Source: Lepus europaeus (lineage: Eukaryota > Chordata > Mammalia > Lagomorpha > Leporidae). From it: a DNA stretch of 64,000 nucleotides. Below, piece by piece: positions 46,755 through 58,360 of this stretch (positions are counted from its first letter, which is position 1; every line of letters starts with the position of its first letter). The translations under genes and the position numbers were made by a program. The stretch is from contig NC_084827.1 in NCBI RefSeq assembly GCF_033115175.1, forward strand, positions 144,143,701 to 144,207,700. The letters run 5' to 3'. The notes beneath the pieces were generated by a model. It saw nothing but the letters and a program-made list of their open reading frames with translations, did not search any database and was not told the DNA's origin.

Positions 46755-46816
<62 letters not shown>
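46755..46816 (+). repeat. Compound (CT)n(TA)n microsatellite
   Basis: About 36 bases of CT repeats pass into about 26 bases of TA repeats. It lies between a SINE-like fragment (46640-46750) and the reversed CSINE that follows. Confidence 0.9.
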
Positions 46817-46817
<1 letters not shown>

Positions 46818-47149
46818 TTAAGATTTATTTATTTATTTGAAAGAGTTACACAGAGAGAGGAGAGGCAGAGAGAGAGAAAGGTCTTCCATCTGCTGGTTCA
46901 CTCCCCAGTTGGCCGAAAGAGCCGGAGCTGCACCGATCTGTGCCGATCTGAAGCCAGGAGCCAGGAGCTTCCTCCGGATCTTCCCACATGGGTGCAGGGG
47001 CCCAAAAAGCTGGGCCATCTTCTACTACTTTCCCAGGCCATGGCAGAGAGCTGGATTGGCAATGGAGCAACTAAGACTCGAATCAGTGCCTACATAGGAT
47101 GCCAGGACTGCAGGCGGCAGTGTTACCCTCTACACCACAGCGCCAGCCT
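46817..47149 (-). mobile_element. CSINE, minus orientation
   Basis: The reversed tail is TTTAAGATTTATTTATTTAT and it ends CACCACAGCGCCAGCCT. The GATC-TGTGCCGATC stretch contains a small internal duplication. Confidence 0.9.
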
Positions 47150-47460
47150 CAGTCCCAGATATTTTATGTTTTGTTTTTTATCTTCATGCATGGAACTTTT
47201 ACCCCTGTAACTTCTAATTGATTCATGGTAGGTAAGCTGCTGACCTTTGTATACTTATATTGCATCCAGCTGGTCTAGTCTTTTAAAGTCATTCCTTAAA
47301 ATACTTTCAGTTGAGTCTTTTTGGTTTTCTGAAAAGACACATTGTCCACCAACAACAATGAGTCACCCTTCTCCTTTCCAGTACTTTTTCTCTTACTTCT
47401 GTTTCCTATCTTAAGGATTTCTACAGGTCCTCCAGAACTTTGTTAAACAGCAGTGATGCT

Positions 47461-48202
47461 CATAAATAAGACCAAGTGTCTGCTAGTAATAACAGATAGA
47501 ATTAAAAAGGAGAGAACGATCCAACATGGCAAGCAGGACACACAGCAGACTCATAGAATGACAAATGCCCTAAACAGCACTCTGGCTCAGAATCAGCCCT
47601 TAAGGCATTCAGATCTGGTCAAAAAGCCCATGAGAGCATTTCACACCTGGAAAACCAAGATACTGTGGCAAAAAATGACCTAAATGAAAGATCTCTGTGA
47701 GTGAGATCCCAGTGGAAAGAAGGGGCCATCAAAGAAGGAGGTACCTTTCTCTGAAGGGAGGAGAGAACTTCCACTTTGACTATGGCCTTGTCTAAGTAAG
47801 GTCGGAGTTTGTGGACTCAAACTTGGCAGCTCATGACAAGAGCCTCAGGTGATCACTGATGTTGTAAATAAGAGTGTCAATTGTTAAATCAACAACAGGA
47901 GTCACTGTGCACTTACTCCCCATGTAGGATCTCTGTCCTTAATGTGTGGTACTATGAGAATTAACAGTAAAACTAGTCCTCAAACAGTACTTTATACTTT
48001 GTGTGTGGGGGGTACAAACTGTTGAAATCTTTACTTAGTATAGAATTGATCACCCGTATATAAAGATAATTAAAAATGAATCTCAATGAAGAATGGGATT
48101 GGAGTGGGGGTGGAAGAATGGGTATGGGGAAAAAACCACTATAATCCAAAAGCTGTACCTATGAAATTTATATTTATTAAATAAAAGCTTTCTAAAAAAA
48201 AA
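47461..48202 (+). mobile_element. Rabbit L1 3' end, 5'-truncated
   Basis: It is about 742 bp of L1 3' sequence ending TTATTAAATAAAAGC and an A-run. AGTGATGCT flanks it at 47452-47460 and 48203-48211. It shares its body with the L1 copies at 25391-26448 and 52654-53802 but is more diverged. No ORF2 protein can be read. Confidence 0.92.
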
Positions 48203-48616
48203 AGTGATGCTTCACTCCACACTTTCTAAAAACCACAGCTGTGTGTTTGGTGAAAGTTAATGATCCCAGCTTTCTATTTGAGCTTCCTGATCAGTGGGAA
48301 AAGAAGCCAAGTGGGGCCCTCCCAAAGCTCCCCAGGCATCCTGCCAGTCCAGGGGCACAAAAGCAGACACTGAGAACACCACGGGGCTTGTTCTTCAACT
48401 TGCGCTGAAGTGTCCCAAAGTAAATTAAGCCTCAACTAGGAAGCTTAGAGAGGACCACACTGCTTTCATTACTGTAAGTCACCCTGACTGATTAAGGGAA
48501 AGAGAACAACACAGAGGGGAGCAAAACTGGGAGAAGGAGGAACAGTCTGTTCTGGCACGGGGCCTGAAGGGGAACAGTTGAGTGGCGTTTTTAAGAGCCT
48601 CTTCCTCTCCCTTTGT

Positions 48617-48808
48617 TCATTTTCCATCCCGTCTCCCACATGGTGCAGGGGCCCAAGCACTTGGGCCATCCTCCTTTGCTTTCCCAGGCACAGTAGCAAG
48701 AGCCAGAGAGGTAGTGGAGCAGTCCGGACTCAAGCCAGGTGTTCATATGGATGCCAGAGTCCTAGGGCATTGGGCAGCTCAGCCCAATGCGCTACAGCAC
48801 TGGCCCCT
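48617..48808 (-). mobile_element. CSINE fragment, minus orientation
   Basis: Only the head-side two thirds remain, from CCCGTCTCCCACATGGTGCA to CGCTACAGCACTGGCCCC; the tail side is missing. Confidence 0.85.
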
Positions 48809-48984
48809 GTTTCTCATGTGACTAACAGTCTGTCTCTACTTGCATTTAAGATCATCTGAGGACTGTGATGTGTCTTACTTATCACCGGACCTAACTATAG
48901 AACTTACAGAGCTTGGCACCCAATAAAACATTTCATACATGCTTGTGAATTAAGAAAAAAACACTTGGGTACCAAACAGATAAG

Positions 48985-49130
48985 CCTCTGTGGTCCTGAA
49001 GTGAGTGGCATGGGCTTTCAGAAATTCGGTTTCCTCATCAGTAAAACAGGAATGGTTAATAGCACACAATGTTATTTTAGGACTAAGAGATACTGCACAC
49101 AGATTACTTATCACAGTGGATCTTAAGTAG
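48985..49130 (+). repeat. Probable MIR element
   Basis: 'GAAATTCGGTTTCCTCATCA', 'GTAAAACAGGAATGGTTAAT' and 'AGGACTAAGAGATACTGCA' follow the MIR order. Confidence 0.65.
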
Positions 49131-49300
49131 CATTGTCACCTCTAACTAAGCAGCTTGATTAAAATGGTCAATTTTTAAAGTATGCATTTAAAAGTTATTT
49201 TAAGTGTTTTTTGGGGGCTCCTTAGATACTTTTCCCAGTATTATTTTCATTTTGTCTTCCTCTTCTTGATTGCATGATTTATGCTTAATTTAGAAGTATA

Positions 49301-49623
49301 GGGGCTTGCACTGTGGCACAGCAGGTTAATGCCCTGGCCTGCAGTGCCGTCATCCCATATAGGCGCCGGTTCTATTCTCAGCTGTTCCACTTCCGATCCA
49401 GCTCTCTGCTATGGCCTGGAAATGCAGTGGAGGATGGCCCAAGTCCTTGGGCCCCTGTACCCATGTGGGAGACCTGGAAAAAGCTCCTGGCTCCTGGCTT
49501 CAGAACAGCGCAATTCTGACCGTTGCAGCTAATTGGGGAGTGAACCAGTGGATGGAAGACCTCTCTCTCTCTCTCTGCCTCTCCTCTCTGTGTAACTCTG
49601 ACTTTAAAAAAAAAAAAAAAAGA
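49301..49623 (+). mobile_element. CSINE with target duplication
   Basis: The head is GGGGCTTGCACTGTGGCACA, ending in an A-run. AGAAGTATA flanks it at 49292-49300 and 49624-49632. Confidence 0.94.
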
Positions 49624-49965
49624 AGAAGTATACATCTTAGAACTATGTTGGGTACACAGTAAGCACTAAATAAACTCTTATGTAATTGAACTAAATAAGC
49701 CAAACAAACAGAAGCATACTTGAGGTTACTAAATTATCAGCCATTAATAATATCTAGTAACTCACAGGGTTAAAGCTTTTGTTAAGGAAAATGCTTCAAT
49801 ATTACTACAAGGTGGCAAATACCTTGACATAGTCAAAAATTTTTTTCAAAAACCAATGTTTCAAAAACCAATGCAATATTTCAGAAACAGAAATGCAATA
49901 TTTGAGCTTTGTCTCAGCAATGAAGAGTCCACCTGCTTCCATGTCATAAAAGAACTGCACTGTAC

Positions 49966-50060
49966 CTTTTCCTTCCCAAGCATCAAAAGCATCCATCATT
50001 TTCTTCAACTCCGCTACTGAATAATAGCTCCAGATGTACTGGACATTATTTCCCGCCTCT
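49966..50060 (-). CDS. KCTD18: KCTD18 coding exon 4 (95 nt)
   Basis: The minus-strand acceptor is GCAATGTTTCTAG| and the donor is AAAAG|GTACAG. One leading base completes Arg. It encodes residues about 189-220, including REAGNNVQYIWSYYSVAELK and KKMMDAFDAWEGK. The phase leaves G for the Gly codon completed by exon 5. Read-through beyond 49966 is intronic. High identity to the expected protein. Confidence 0.96.
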
Positions 50061-50946
50061 CTAGAAACATTGCAAAAAGTAATTAATATAAATAGGCATT
50101 GAGTGCTCTGTAATCCTTAAACACAGCATACACACACACACACACTCACACACACACATACACACATTATACACTAACTTACATTTGATCTCATTTATCA
50201 CAGTAAAGTATTTGTTAATTTCACATTACAGACCATGTAGAAAAATGAACACATCAGTAAAATCAAGTTTTTTAAAAGATCAGCTATCTGCGGTAAACCT
50301 CAAAAATATTCAAGGCTGATTAAGACTTTCCTAGCATTATGCCAGAAACTTACATATCTTACTTGGAAGCATAGCTCCCTATAAAGAATTCAAAGCTGCT
50401 GACATCTTTAAGCTAAGACAAAGCCGGTTTCCAAGGTCATGCATTAGTTACTAATACACGACTCAAACCACGCTCCAAGATCATTTCTTTTAAAGCTTGC
50501 TAGGTGAATCGATCAGTGTAAGGGAGAGACAGGGACCACACTAAGAGAAGAAGCTTTAAGAATTTAACACGAAGTCCTTCACCATTCCTCCGGAAAGGAC
50601 ACTTGGGGAGCCGGCAGGCTACCAGGCCAGTGCTCCTGCGCTGGAACTATGGTCTAAGGAAGATACAGGCTCGCTTTCCTCTCTGGTTGAAAGCCTCTCA
50701 GAGCTGATGCACGCTGCCAGCTGAGAGCCACGGTCCTAGATCACACAGACAGCCTGTACCTCGCAGCTACGTGAAATGGTCTTAATTACAATCTCCTCAT
50801 GAAGCCGGCCTAGCCCCACGGCTACAAGGGCTCACGGAGAGGCACTGGCGGCCTTTTCTAGCAGGCACACTATTTCATCCAGTAATCCCTCTTAGAAGGG
50901 ACCACGATTTTATTCTGTTCCCTTTCACATTTAAATCTCAACATAC
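50061..50946 (-). other. KCTD18: KCTD18 intron, 0.9 kb
   Basis: It contains a (CA)n tract with interruptions (50131-50165). No SINE or L1 is seen. Nothing else is recognised. Confidence 0.85.
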
Positions 50947-51140
50947 CTTTTAAAAATGCTTTTACTGTGAATTCTTCCTCCCAGCTGCTTATCAATAGCA
51001 TCTGTTCCATCAGTTTTTGTGGCGTATACACCAATAATTCTACTCTCACAGCTCGCACCAGATGTGTTAAGATAGTGGAGAACCCAAACTGTTGGTTTAT
51101 TGCAAACCAAACCATAGGAATCACAAAAGTCGGCTAAAGC
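50947..51140 (-). CDS. KCTD18: KCTD18 coding exon 3 (194 nt)
   Basis: The minus-strand acceptor is TTTTTGCTTTAG| and the donor is AAAAG|GTATGT. In phase 0 it encodes residues 125-188 plus two bases: ALADFCDSYGLVCNKPTVWV, then a Leu-Asn-Thr-Ser-Gly-Ala-Ser-Cys stretch, IIGVYATKTDGTDAIDKQLG and an end at Ile-Phe-Lys-Arg. The longest open frame across this region is in another phase and is not the gene product. This is the conserved region following the BTB domain, of unknown fold in this family to my knowledge. Confidence 0.96.
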
Positions 51141-51739
51141 CTAAAGCAAAAAGATACATAAAATTTAAATTTAATTCTGGAGTAAAACAAAAAAATGGAT
51201 TTTTTTCTATTACTCTCATGTAACGTTGCAATACAGGAAATAACAAGATTATACATTTAGGTCTTGTCTTTATGCCTTGAAAACCAAGCATACATTCATT
51301 GGATTAATTGGAGGAGGAATCAATCACAAAAAGTACCACCCAAAACCCAAAACCTTTCATCTAGAGAATTCTTTTACACCTAGACATCCTATTTTACCTC
51401 CACCTCTTTTAATCTGCCAAAATCACTTTTAATTTTATAATCTATATAAAGTGTAATCTTTATAACATCATTTCCCCACTGCCAACACCACCTTTAATTT
51501 TACAATCGTCACATAATAACTAAAACTTAAATCCTTTCTTTTCCCTTTAGAATAGTTTCCCAATAATTTCCCATTTGATTCAATCTTGCTTTCACTGCCC
51601 ACTGACCAGCCCCATGGTTGATTCTTATTTTTAATGCCAAATTCCAATCATGAATTAACTAGAGTAACTTACTCTTTTACATTAAGAGATAGAAGGATGT
51701 GAGCTCAATGCATATTATCTGAACTCATTTGACATTTAT

Positions 51740-51875
51740 CCACCTATTCATTCAATCACTTGAATACTAAGTCCCTACTACGTGCACTAAGGTCTTGCAG
51801 AGACAACAGCAAGTAAGAGACAGGGTTCCAGCCCTCCTAGAGTTTACAGTTATTGCAGAAGACAGACATTAAAGA
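51740..51875 (+). repeat. L2 3'-region remnant
   Basis: 'ACCTATTCATTCAATCACTT', 'GTCCCTACTACGTGCACTAA' and 'GGTTCCAGCCCTCCTAGAG' correspond to common L2 phrases. Confidence 0.75.
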
Positions 51876-52653
51876 ATCTACCAGCACACCATGTACTAAG
51901 TGCCACCAGCTGAAACTCCAAGGTGCTACAGGGCACACAGCAGGAGAGCTTCACCCAGCGGGTGGCAGGGCCTTCCCTGGGGAAAAGGGCACTGCTGCTT
52001 TTGTCTCGTTTAGGTCACTAATGTGTCAAGTATATAGAAAAGTACCTGACACAAAGGAGAGGCCTCCTGTTTACTGACTCAGTAAACAAAAACAGAGCCC
52101 ACTTAATATTGTTATCTAACTCCTATATCACCTTTTAAGTTTACCTGCACAAGAATTCCCAGTTACACTATGAACTGTTCAAGGGTAAAACTGTAGGTCA
52201 TCCTTCTTGGTGTCCCACACAGTCCCTTGTAGAATGCCACCACATATGTCACAAACATTTGAAAAAGACATGAGTTAGCTCACAGAATAAATATGGGCAT
52301 GCTATCCCCTTTCTGAATAAAAATCAAAAATAAAAGGCCACAGAGTTGGAACTTCCAAAGATGAATGTTAACATTCCGAAGCTTCCAGCTAGATCTTGTT
52401 AGTCTCATTCTTCAGATGTGGCAAACAGCACTGAAAAACTATTGTTTGATAATTCAATTTATGAATAACTTCAATGGCAGAACCTAAAAAATCATGCAAA
52501 TTCCTGAATGGGACCTGGAACCAAATCAATGTTCTCTTTATTCTGCATCCCTAATAACCATCCACCAGCTTGCTTCCTAGACACTGACATCCAAACCAAA
52601 AATTCAAACCAGTTCAAATCAGTTTTCACTATTAATAATTATAGAGGAAAAAC

Positions 52654-53802
52654 CTTAATACTTAATACTTTATCCCTCCTAGTATTTTTTGTTTGTTCTA
52701 CTTAATACTATTGGTTGAATTCTGTAATTAATACACAGTTATTCTTAAGTGTTGAAACTTAACTGAAAAGTGATCCCTGTTAATTATAAGAGTGGGAATA
52801 AGAGAGGGAAGAGATGTACAATTTGGGACATGTTCCAGCTGACTTGCCCCAAACGGTAGAGTTAGAAACATACCAGGGGATTCCAATTCAATCCCATCAA
52901 GGTGGCATGTACCAATGCCATCTCACTAGTCAAAGTGATCAATTTCTGTTCACAATTGATCATAATGATAGGACTAAGAGTCAAAGGGATCACACAAACA
53001 AGACTAGTGTCTGCTAATACTAACTGGTAGAATTAAAAAGGGAGAGAATGATCCAACATGGGAAGCGGGATACACAGCAGACTCATAGAATGGCAGATGT
53101 CCTAAACAGCACTCTGGCCTCAGAATCAGCCCTTAAGGCATTCGGATCTGGCTGAAAAGCCCATGAGAGTATTTCAGGCATGGAAAGCCAAGACACTCTG
53201 TCAAAAAAAAGAAAAAAATGACCTAAATGATAGATCTCCACGAGTGAGATCCCAGTGGAAAGAACACGTCATCAAAGAAGGAGGTACCTTTCTCTGAAGG
53301 GAGGAGAGAACTTCCACTTTGACTATGACCTTGTCTAAATAAGATCAGAGTTGGTGAACTCGGAAGGCTTCCATAGCCTTGGCAACTCATGATGGGAGCC
53401 CAGGGTGATTACTGATGCCATAAACAAGTGTCAATTTGTTAAGTCAACAACAGGAGTCACTGTGCACATACTCCTCATGTAGGATCTCTGTCCTTAATGT
53501 GCTGTACATTGTGATTTAATGCTATAACTAGTACTGAAACAGTATTTTACACTTTGTGTTTCCATGTGGGTGCAAACTCTTGAAATCTTTACTTAATATA
53601 TACTAAACTGATCTTCTGTATATAAAGAGAATTGAAAATGAATTTTGATGTGAATGGAAGGGGAAAGGGAGCAGGAAAGGGGAGGGTTGCAGGTGGGAGG
53701 GAAGTTATGTGGGGGGAAAGCCATTGTAATCCATAAGCTGTACTTTGGAAATTTATATTCATTAAATAAAAGTTTAAAAAAATTAAAACAAAAAAAATAA
53801 AA
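52654..53802 (+). mobile_element. Rabbit L1, 5'-truncated, with perfect 20-bp target duplication
   Basis: AATAATTATAGAGGAAAAAC occurs at 52634-52653 and 53803-53822. The 1149-bp insert carries the L1 3' region and ends TTCATTAAATAAAAGTTTAA with an A-rich tail. It includes the block inverted in the copy at 26214-26448. It has no coding capacity. The perfect duplication and low divergence argue for recent insertion. Confidence 0.96.
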
Positions 53803-54055
53803 AATAATTATAGAGGAAAAACAATTTTCTCAGATGCCTACAGGAGCTAGATAATATACAATACTTATCAATAAGACAAGGAGAGATAATTAAACTTTTT
53901 GAGTTAAGAAATAATATTTAAAATGTGATTTAAAATAGTAGCATCTTAAAAAGCCATCAGAAAGTGTTATATCTTCAATTAAGAAAATAAACCTTTGAGG
54001 GGCAATGAAATACAGACTCTAAGAACAGATCTTTGGCCTAGATAAATGAAGTAAT

Positions 54056-54330
54056 GAGGTGGACTTTGGTGGAGCAGTTAAAGGTGGCACTTGGAACGTC
54101 CACTTCCCCTATCAGAGTGCCTGGGTTCGAGTTCCAGCTTCCTGCTAATGCACCCGAGAGGGCAGCAGAAGATGGATCAAGTAGTTGGATCCCTGCAACC
54201 CATGTGGGAAACCTGAATTGAGTTCTTAACTCTTGGGCATTTGGGGAATGAACCAGCAGATGGGAGATCTCTCTCTCTCTCTCTCCCTGTCTTTCAAATA
54301 AAATAAATAAATAAATATTTTTAAATGACT
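54056..54330 (+). mobile_element. Diverged lagomorph SINE
   Basis: 'GAGGTGGACTTTGGTGGAGC' at the head, 'GGGTTCGAGTTCCAGCTTCC' at the B box and the tail CAAATAAAATAAATAAATAA. Confidence 0.85.
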
Positions 54331-54473
54331 GGTAGTAACTAAGAAACATATTTTCAAAAATTTTAAAAAACTGTCTTATGCTTGGTTTATGTGACAAAAC
54401 ACTATATAAAACAATGCGCATTGCTTTGTGTATAATACAGATTTTTTGTTAAAACTTAAGAAAATGTCAAGAC

Positions 54474-54685
54474 CTTTTTAAGTTCTATATTTGACCTTAA
54501 AGAATATGTCTCCATTTCATTGGCCAAGTGATCAGACAAGCTGTATGGATAAGGGATGCCAAAGTAATCAGCCTCTTCCTGAAGGGCCACTCGAGTTTGC
54601 TCATCCGTGGGAATCCGAACTTCTCCATGAAGATAATCCAAAAGATATTTAAAGAGATGTCCGTCACGGTCAATAACACAAGCCC
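54474..54685 (-). CDS. KCTD18: KCTD18 coding exon 2 (212 nt)
   Basis: The minus-strand acceptor is AATGTTTTCTAG| before GGGCTTGTG and the donor is AAAAAG|GTCTTG, weak after +2. Two bases complete a Gly codon, then 70 codons follow, residues about 54-124: ACVIDRDGHLFKYLLDYLHG, the segment EVRIPTDEQTRVALQEEADY, a Phe-Gly-Ile-Pro-Tyr-Pro-Tyr stretch, and MET-YSLRSNIELKK. This is the second half of the BTB/T1 domain, with the family-typical Arg-Asp-Gly and Leu-Leu-Asp-Tyr-Leu patterns. The donor choice is fixed by phase and by the sequence of exon 3. Confidence 0.96.
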
Positions 54686-55370
54686 CTAGAAAACATTCAG
54701 TTTAAAAAATGAATGCACAGGTTCCTATGATATTCCATAAACTTCAGTAAGTCCAGGTAGCTTTGAGAACCTCTCCAATTACGTTTCTTTCTCACAAGAA
54801 AGCTAACATCTAGTATTCAAATACGTTGAGTCAATTAAACGAAACTATATATTTTATGACTCCCTGGAACACCAAATATGACATACGACCAACCCTCGGC
54901 TTACCAGTAAGTGATATTCTAAAACTAAATTTGAGTGCGCTGCTTGGGAAAATCATCTGTATTTCTATAATGCTGCATATAAATCTGAATGCAAATGTAT
55001 ATCCCCAGGGTCACTAGTGTGCGGTTGTGTGGGTGTACTATGGATGTGGGGGCCAGGCCAAGGGGACAAGTGAGGCTGAAGTCAAGCCCACACTCAGCTC
55101 ACCAAGCCATGTACCCAGGTATTGAATTGTATTTCCCTAGATAAAAGGGTACCCTTTCCTAATTTGTACAAAGACATCACATGCTGTCTTTATTATCATC
55201 TACCACACAGGAAACTGTATTCTGAGATCCACTTGAAAAATCTGGGTGCACTGCCTACACTCCCACTATGGCCACTGCAAAAGCCAGGAGATCTCAGACT
55301 ACTGGCAGGAACAGAAACTTAGCTCTAACCTCAACCCAGCTGGACCAAGACGGTGAATGTAGCTGCTCAC

Positions 55371-55510
55371 TAAGAGAGCGTATGGGCTGTACCTCAACCA
55401 TGTTCAGTTAGTATGTCAGTGATGCCATGGCCTGGGGATCCGAGCTGCAGGCCTGCCATATGTTTAGAATTGTGAGATTAGTTACTTGGCACTGTGAGAA
55501 CCTAAACTTC

Positions 55511-55537
<27 letters not shown>
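55371..55537 (+). mobile_element. Unidentified retroposed insert with A27 tail
   Basis: About 140 bases end in 27 As (55511-55537). An imperfect direct repeat flanks it: TAGCTGCTCAC at 55360-55370 and TAGCTGCATCAC at 55542-55553. Inside, ATGGCCTG pairs with CAGGCCTGCCAT to form a possible hairpin. It is not a CSINE or L1 end. It may be a retroposed small RNA or a truncated mRNA copy. Confidence 0.45.
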
Positions 55538-55541
<4 letters not shown>

Positions 55542-55612
55542 TAGCTGCATCACATTATGACATAAGACTTCTTTTAGATGATTCAGTAAAATTTAAAAAA
55601 AAAATACTTCTG

Positions 55613-55926
55613 GGGCCAGCACTGTGACATAGCAGTTCATGCTGCTGCCTGCAGTGCTGGCATCCCATATGGACACCGGTTCGAGTCCCGGCTGCTCCAC
55701 TTCTGATCCAGCTCTCTGCTATGGCTTGGGAAAGCAGCAGCAGATGACCCTAGTCCTTGGGCCCAAGCGCCCATGTGGGTGACCCAGAGCCCCTGGCTCC
55801 TGGCTTTAGATCAGCGTAGCTCCGGCTGTTGCAGCCATTTGGAGAGTGAACCAGCAGATGGAAGACCTCTCTCTCTGCCTCTGCCTCTCTATAACTCTGC
55901 CTTTCAAATGAATAAATAAATCTTTA
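55613..55926 (+). mobile_element. CSINE with intact B box
   Basis: The B box GGTTCGAGTCC at 55678-55688 is perfect. AAATACTTCTG flanks it at 55602-55612 and 55931-55941. The tail is AAATGAATAAATAAATC. Confidence 0.95.
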
Positions 55927-57182
55927 AAAAAAATACTTCTGCATGAGTTTCCTCAATAATCTCTTTTCTCATTGATAAGCCCTGAAAAGGAAAATTCGAT
56001 TGGATTACAGAGAAGAGCACTCAGTCAATCCCAGCTTGCCAAGTGTTCACCAATGACCGTTCTACCTCGGTGGGCAGTGTGCCCTGGATACCAGTCATTG
56101 GTATGTTTTCCATTCTTTCCACTGCCATCAGCGGGCAAAGCCACCTGCCAGAACAGTCCCTCATGTTCAAGACTCCCTTACCCCGCTCCTCTAACACAGG
56201 GCCAAGGGAAGATGCAGAGACTCAGGGTGCACAAACCCCGGTGGCACTGAAATCTCTTTGTGACCAGCAGCATATTCAAGGAATCCCAGAGACAGAAGCC
56301 AGGGCAGAGCAGCTCCTGAACCACACCCTGTGCTGCACAGCTTCTTCTCAAACACCAGGTTTTGGTCCTCTGCCACGAACTGACGTCATCACAACACTAT
56401 CAGCCACAGCAGTCCACACAAGACCATGAAGGCCCTAGCCCAGGTGGCCAGCACAGAAAGTGGTCTTCTCTCGCCTATAGCCCCACTTTCCACAGCTTGC
56501 GCCTCACAGCCTTCCATGGCCTCGAAATAGTAAATGGAAAATTTCAGAAAGAAATAATTCATAAGCTTTAAACAGTTTTCATTACAGTTGTTATAATTGT
56601 TCTATTTCACTACTAACTACTACTGTTAATCTCTTACTGTGCCGTACTTACAAGTGAAACATTAGCATGGGTTTGTAAATAGAGGAAAACACATAGCGTA
56701 CATAGGATTCAGTACTATTCACAGTCTCAGACATCCTGGCCTGGATCCTCATGGACATGTGGGGACTCCTGTACAGCACTAATTCTACACTGATTACTGG
56801 TCTGTCAGCTATGAAAATAGCCGCTTTCTCTACAGAAACACATTCACACAGAGAAAGGCTAATATATTTAATCAGCCTAAATACTTCAACCCATGAGGTT
56901 GTATGAAAGTAATGACTTCTAATCTCCATAATGAGGTCATGGTTTGGCCTTTACACACTCCCACTTCTTTTGTCAACTTCTAGCAAGAACATCACAAATT
57001 TTAGAAACTGGTATTTAATTTTTTCATGGACTTAATGATTCTCCATCCAGCCCTAATGATCTCAGTAATTAGTACACTAATCTAATACACTCTTTTGTAA
57101 TTAGGAAAATCACTGGGAATTAAAACTAGCTTCCTATTTGAATGAACATCCATAATCATGCTTCTAGGCTTTAGACATTTAC

Positions 57183-57394
57183 CTGATCCATCTGTTTTCA
57201 CAGGAAAACGACCACTAAACATAGACGCCAGCATAGAGTCTTTAAAGCGACACAAGGACTCACGCCGGGCTGTGTACGTACAGCCACCCACGTTCAGCCG
57301 GAGAATATCTAGCACCTCTGCTTCCGCCTTGGGACCTGCCATTGCTGCCTCCCAGCGTTCGCAGAAACCTCAAGGCAATGCAGTCCCGGTCCCC
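57183..57394 (-). CDS. KCTD18: KCTD18 coding exon 1 with start codon (coding part 57342-57183)
   Basis: The minus-strand acceptor is GTTTTCACATAG| (exon start 57394), then 52 bases of 5'UTR, then ATG at 57342-57340 in good context (G at -3, G at +4). The donor is ATCAG|GTAAAT. It encodes residues 1-53 plus one base: Met-Ala-Gly-Pro-Lys, then [20 protein letters not shown] and [18 protein letters not shown]. The Leu-Asn-Val-Gly-Gly motif is the signature start of the KCTD T1/BTB domain. No upstream ATG is seen in the exon's 5'UTR. The open frame continuing past 57183 is intronic. Confidence 0.96.
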
Positions 57395-57594
57395 CTATGT
57401 GAAAACAAAGGATGATCATCACTGACATTCCAACAATACACTGAACAGATGATCCAAGACATTTTACTGATTTAAAGTGAATTCCTCAATACCAGCACTA
57501 CAGAATGGAAGGATTTGAGGCAAAACAAATCTGAGACATGTTGAGAGGCTGGAAGACTTTGGCTCTGAGGTTTTGCAGAAGATGATCAACTTTT

Positions 57595-57948
57595 TTTTTT
57601 TTTTTTTTTTTTTTTGACAGGCAGAGTGGACAGTGAGAGAGAGAGAAACAGAGAGAAAGGTCTTCCTTTTGCCGTTGTTTCACCCTCCAATGGCCACCGC
57701 AGCCGGCGTGATGCAACCAGCACACCGCACTGATCCGAAGCCAGGAGCCAGGTGCTTCTCCTGGTCTCCCATGCGGGTGCAGGGCCCAAGCACTTGGGCC
57801 ATCCTCCACTGCACTCCGTGGCCACAGCAGAGAGCTGGCCTGGAAGAGGGGCAACCGGGACAGAATCCGGTGCCCCGACCGGGACTAGAACCCGGTGTGC
57901 CGGTGCCGCAAGGCGAAGGATTAGCCTAGTGAGCCGCGGCACCGGCCT
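57595..57948 (-). mobile_element. CSINE (GC-rich young subfamily), minus orientation
   Basis: It is reversed from a long T-run to GAGCCGCGGCACCGGCC. ATCAACTTTT flanks it at 57585-57594 and 57949-57958. It lies only about 200 bases upstream of KCTD18 coding exon 1. Confidence 0.95.
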
Positions 57949-58149
57949 ATCAACTTTTGCCAACCAAATCACAGCAGCTGAAATGCCTGTTTGAAGAATT
58001 CAAGAAGATAAGCATGGTCCGTCACATACAAGGATAAAGGTGCGGCGTGCTCGTGACCTTCGGTATTCACATAACTTCTCAGCTACCCCAGGTCTGAGCG
58101 GGCTGTGTAGACTGCAGAGATCGGTGCACAGCACAGAACTAAGCTGTTT

Positions 58150-58322
58150 CACTGTTTATTATCTCTGAGACTAGGCAAATGACCTATCTTCCTCTTCCTG
58201 TTTCCTCATCCACAAAACACAGATAGCAATGGTGCCCACATCAAAGGACTATTGGAATAACTGAACATATAAAAAAAATTGGAACAATCTCTGGATCAGA
58301 GTAAACACTCATTGAATGACAA
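58150..58322 (+). repeat. Probable MIR element
   Basis: 'GACTAGGCAAATGACCTATC', 'TGTTTCCTCATCCACAAAAC' and 'CACTCATTGAATGACAACTA' follow the MIR order. Confidence 0.65.
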
Positions 58323-58360
58323 CTATCATGTATAATAATATAAATATTTTCATAAAAGTA

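Larger units (their letters stand above)
40899..49965 (-). other. KCTD18: KCTD18 intron, 9.1 kb, densely repetitive
   Basis: This is the longest intron of the gene. It holds a MIR, two MITE-related composites, about nine SINEs, a solo LTR, an old L1 fragment, a 5'-truncated rabbit L1 and several microsatellites. The run from 42599 to 47149 is almost entirely transposable elements. The stretches 47150-47450, 48220-48610 and 49635-49960 show no recognised feature. Confidence 0.88.
51141..54473 (-). other. KCTD18: KCTD18 intron, 3.3 kb
   Basis: It contains an L2 remnant (51740-51875), a 5'-truncated L1 (52654-53802) and a diverged SINE (54056-54330). The rest is AT-rich with no recognised feature. 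Confidence 0.85.
54686..57182 (-). other. KCTD18: KCTD18 intron, 2.5 kb
   Basis: It contains an unidentified poly(A)-tailed insert (55371-55537) and a CSINE (55613-55926). The stretches 54700-55350 and 55945-57180 show no recognised feature. Confidence 0.85.

Noticed and set aside
46755..46816. Regularly repeated short units as a CRISPR-like array
   Set aside because: They are simple (CT)n and (TA)n microsatellites without spacers, in a mammalian intron.
50870..51124. An 84-codon minus-strand open frame over KCTD18 exon 3
   Set aside because: It is in the wrong phase; the correct frame through 50947-51140 gives the expected KCTD18 sequence with proper splice sites.
55678..55688. tRNA gene-like A and B boxes in SINEs
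   Set aside because: The B box belongs to a CSINE with an A-rich tail and target duplications; no tRNA cloverleaf follows.
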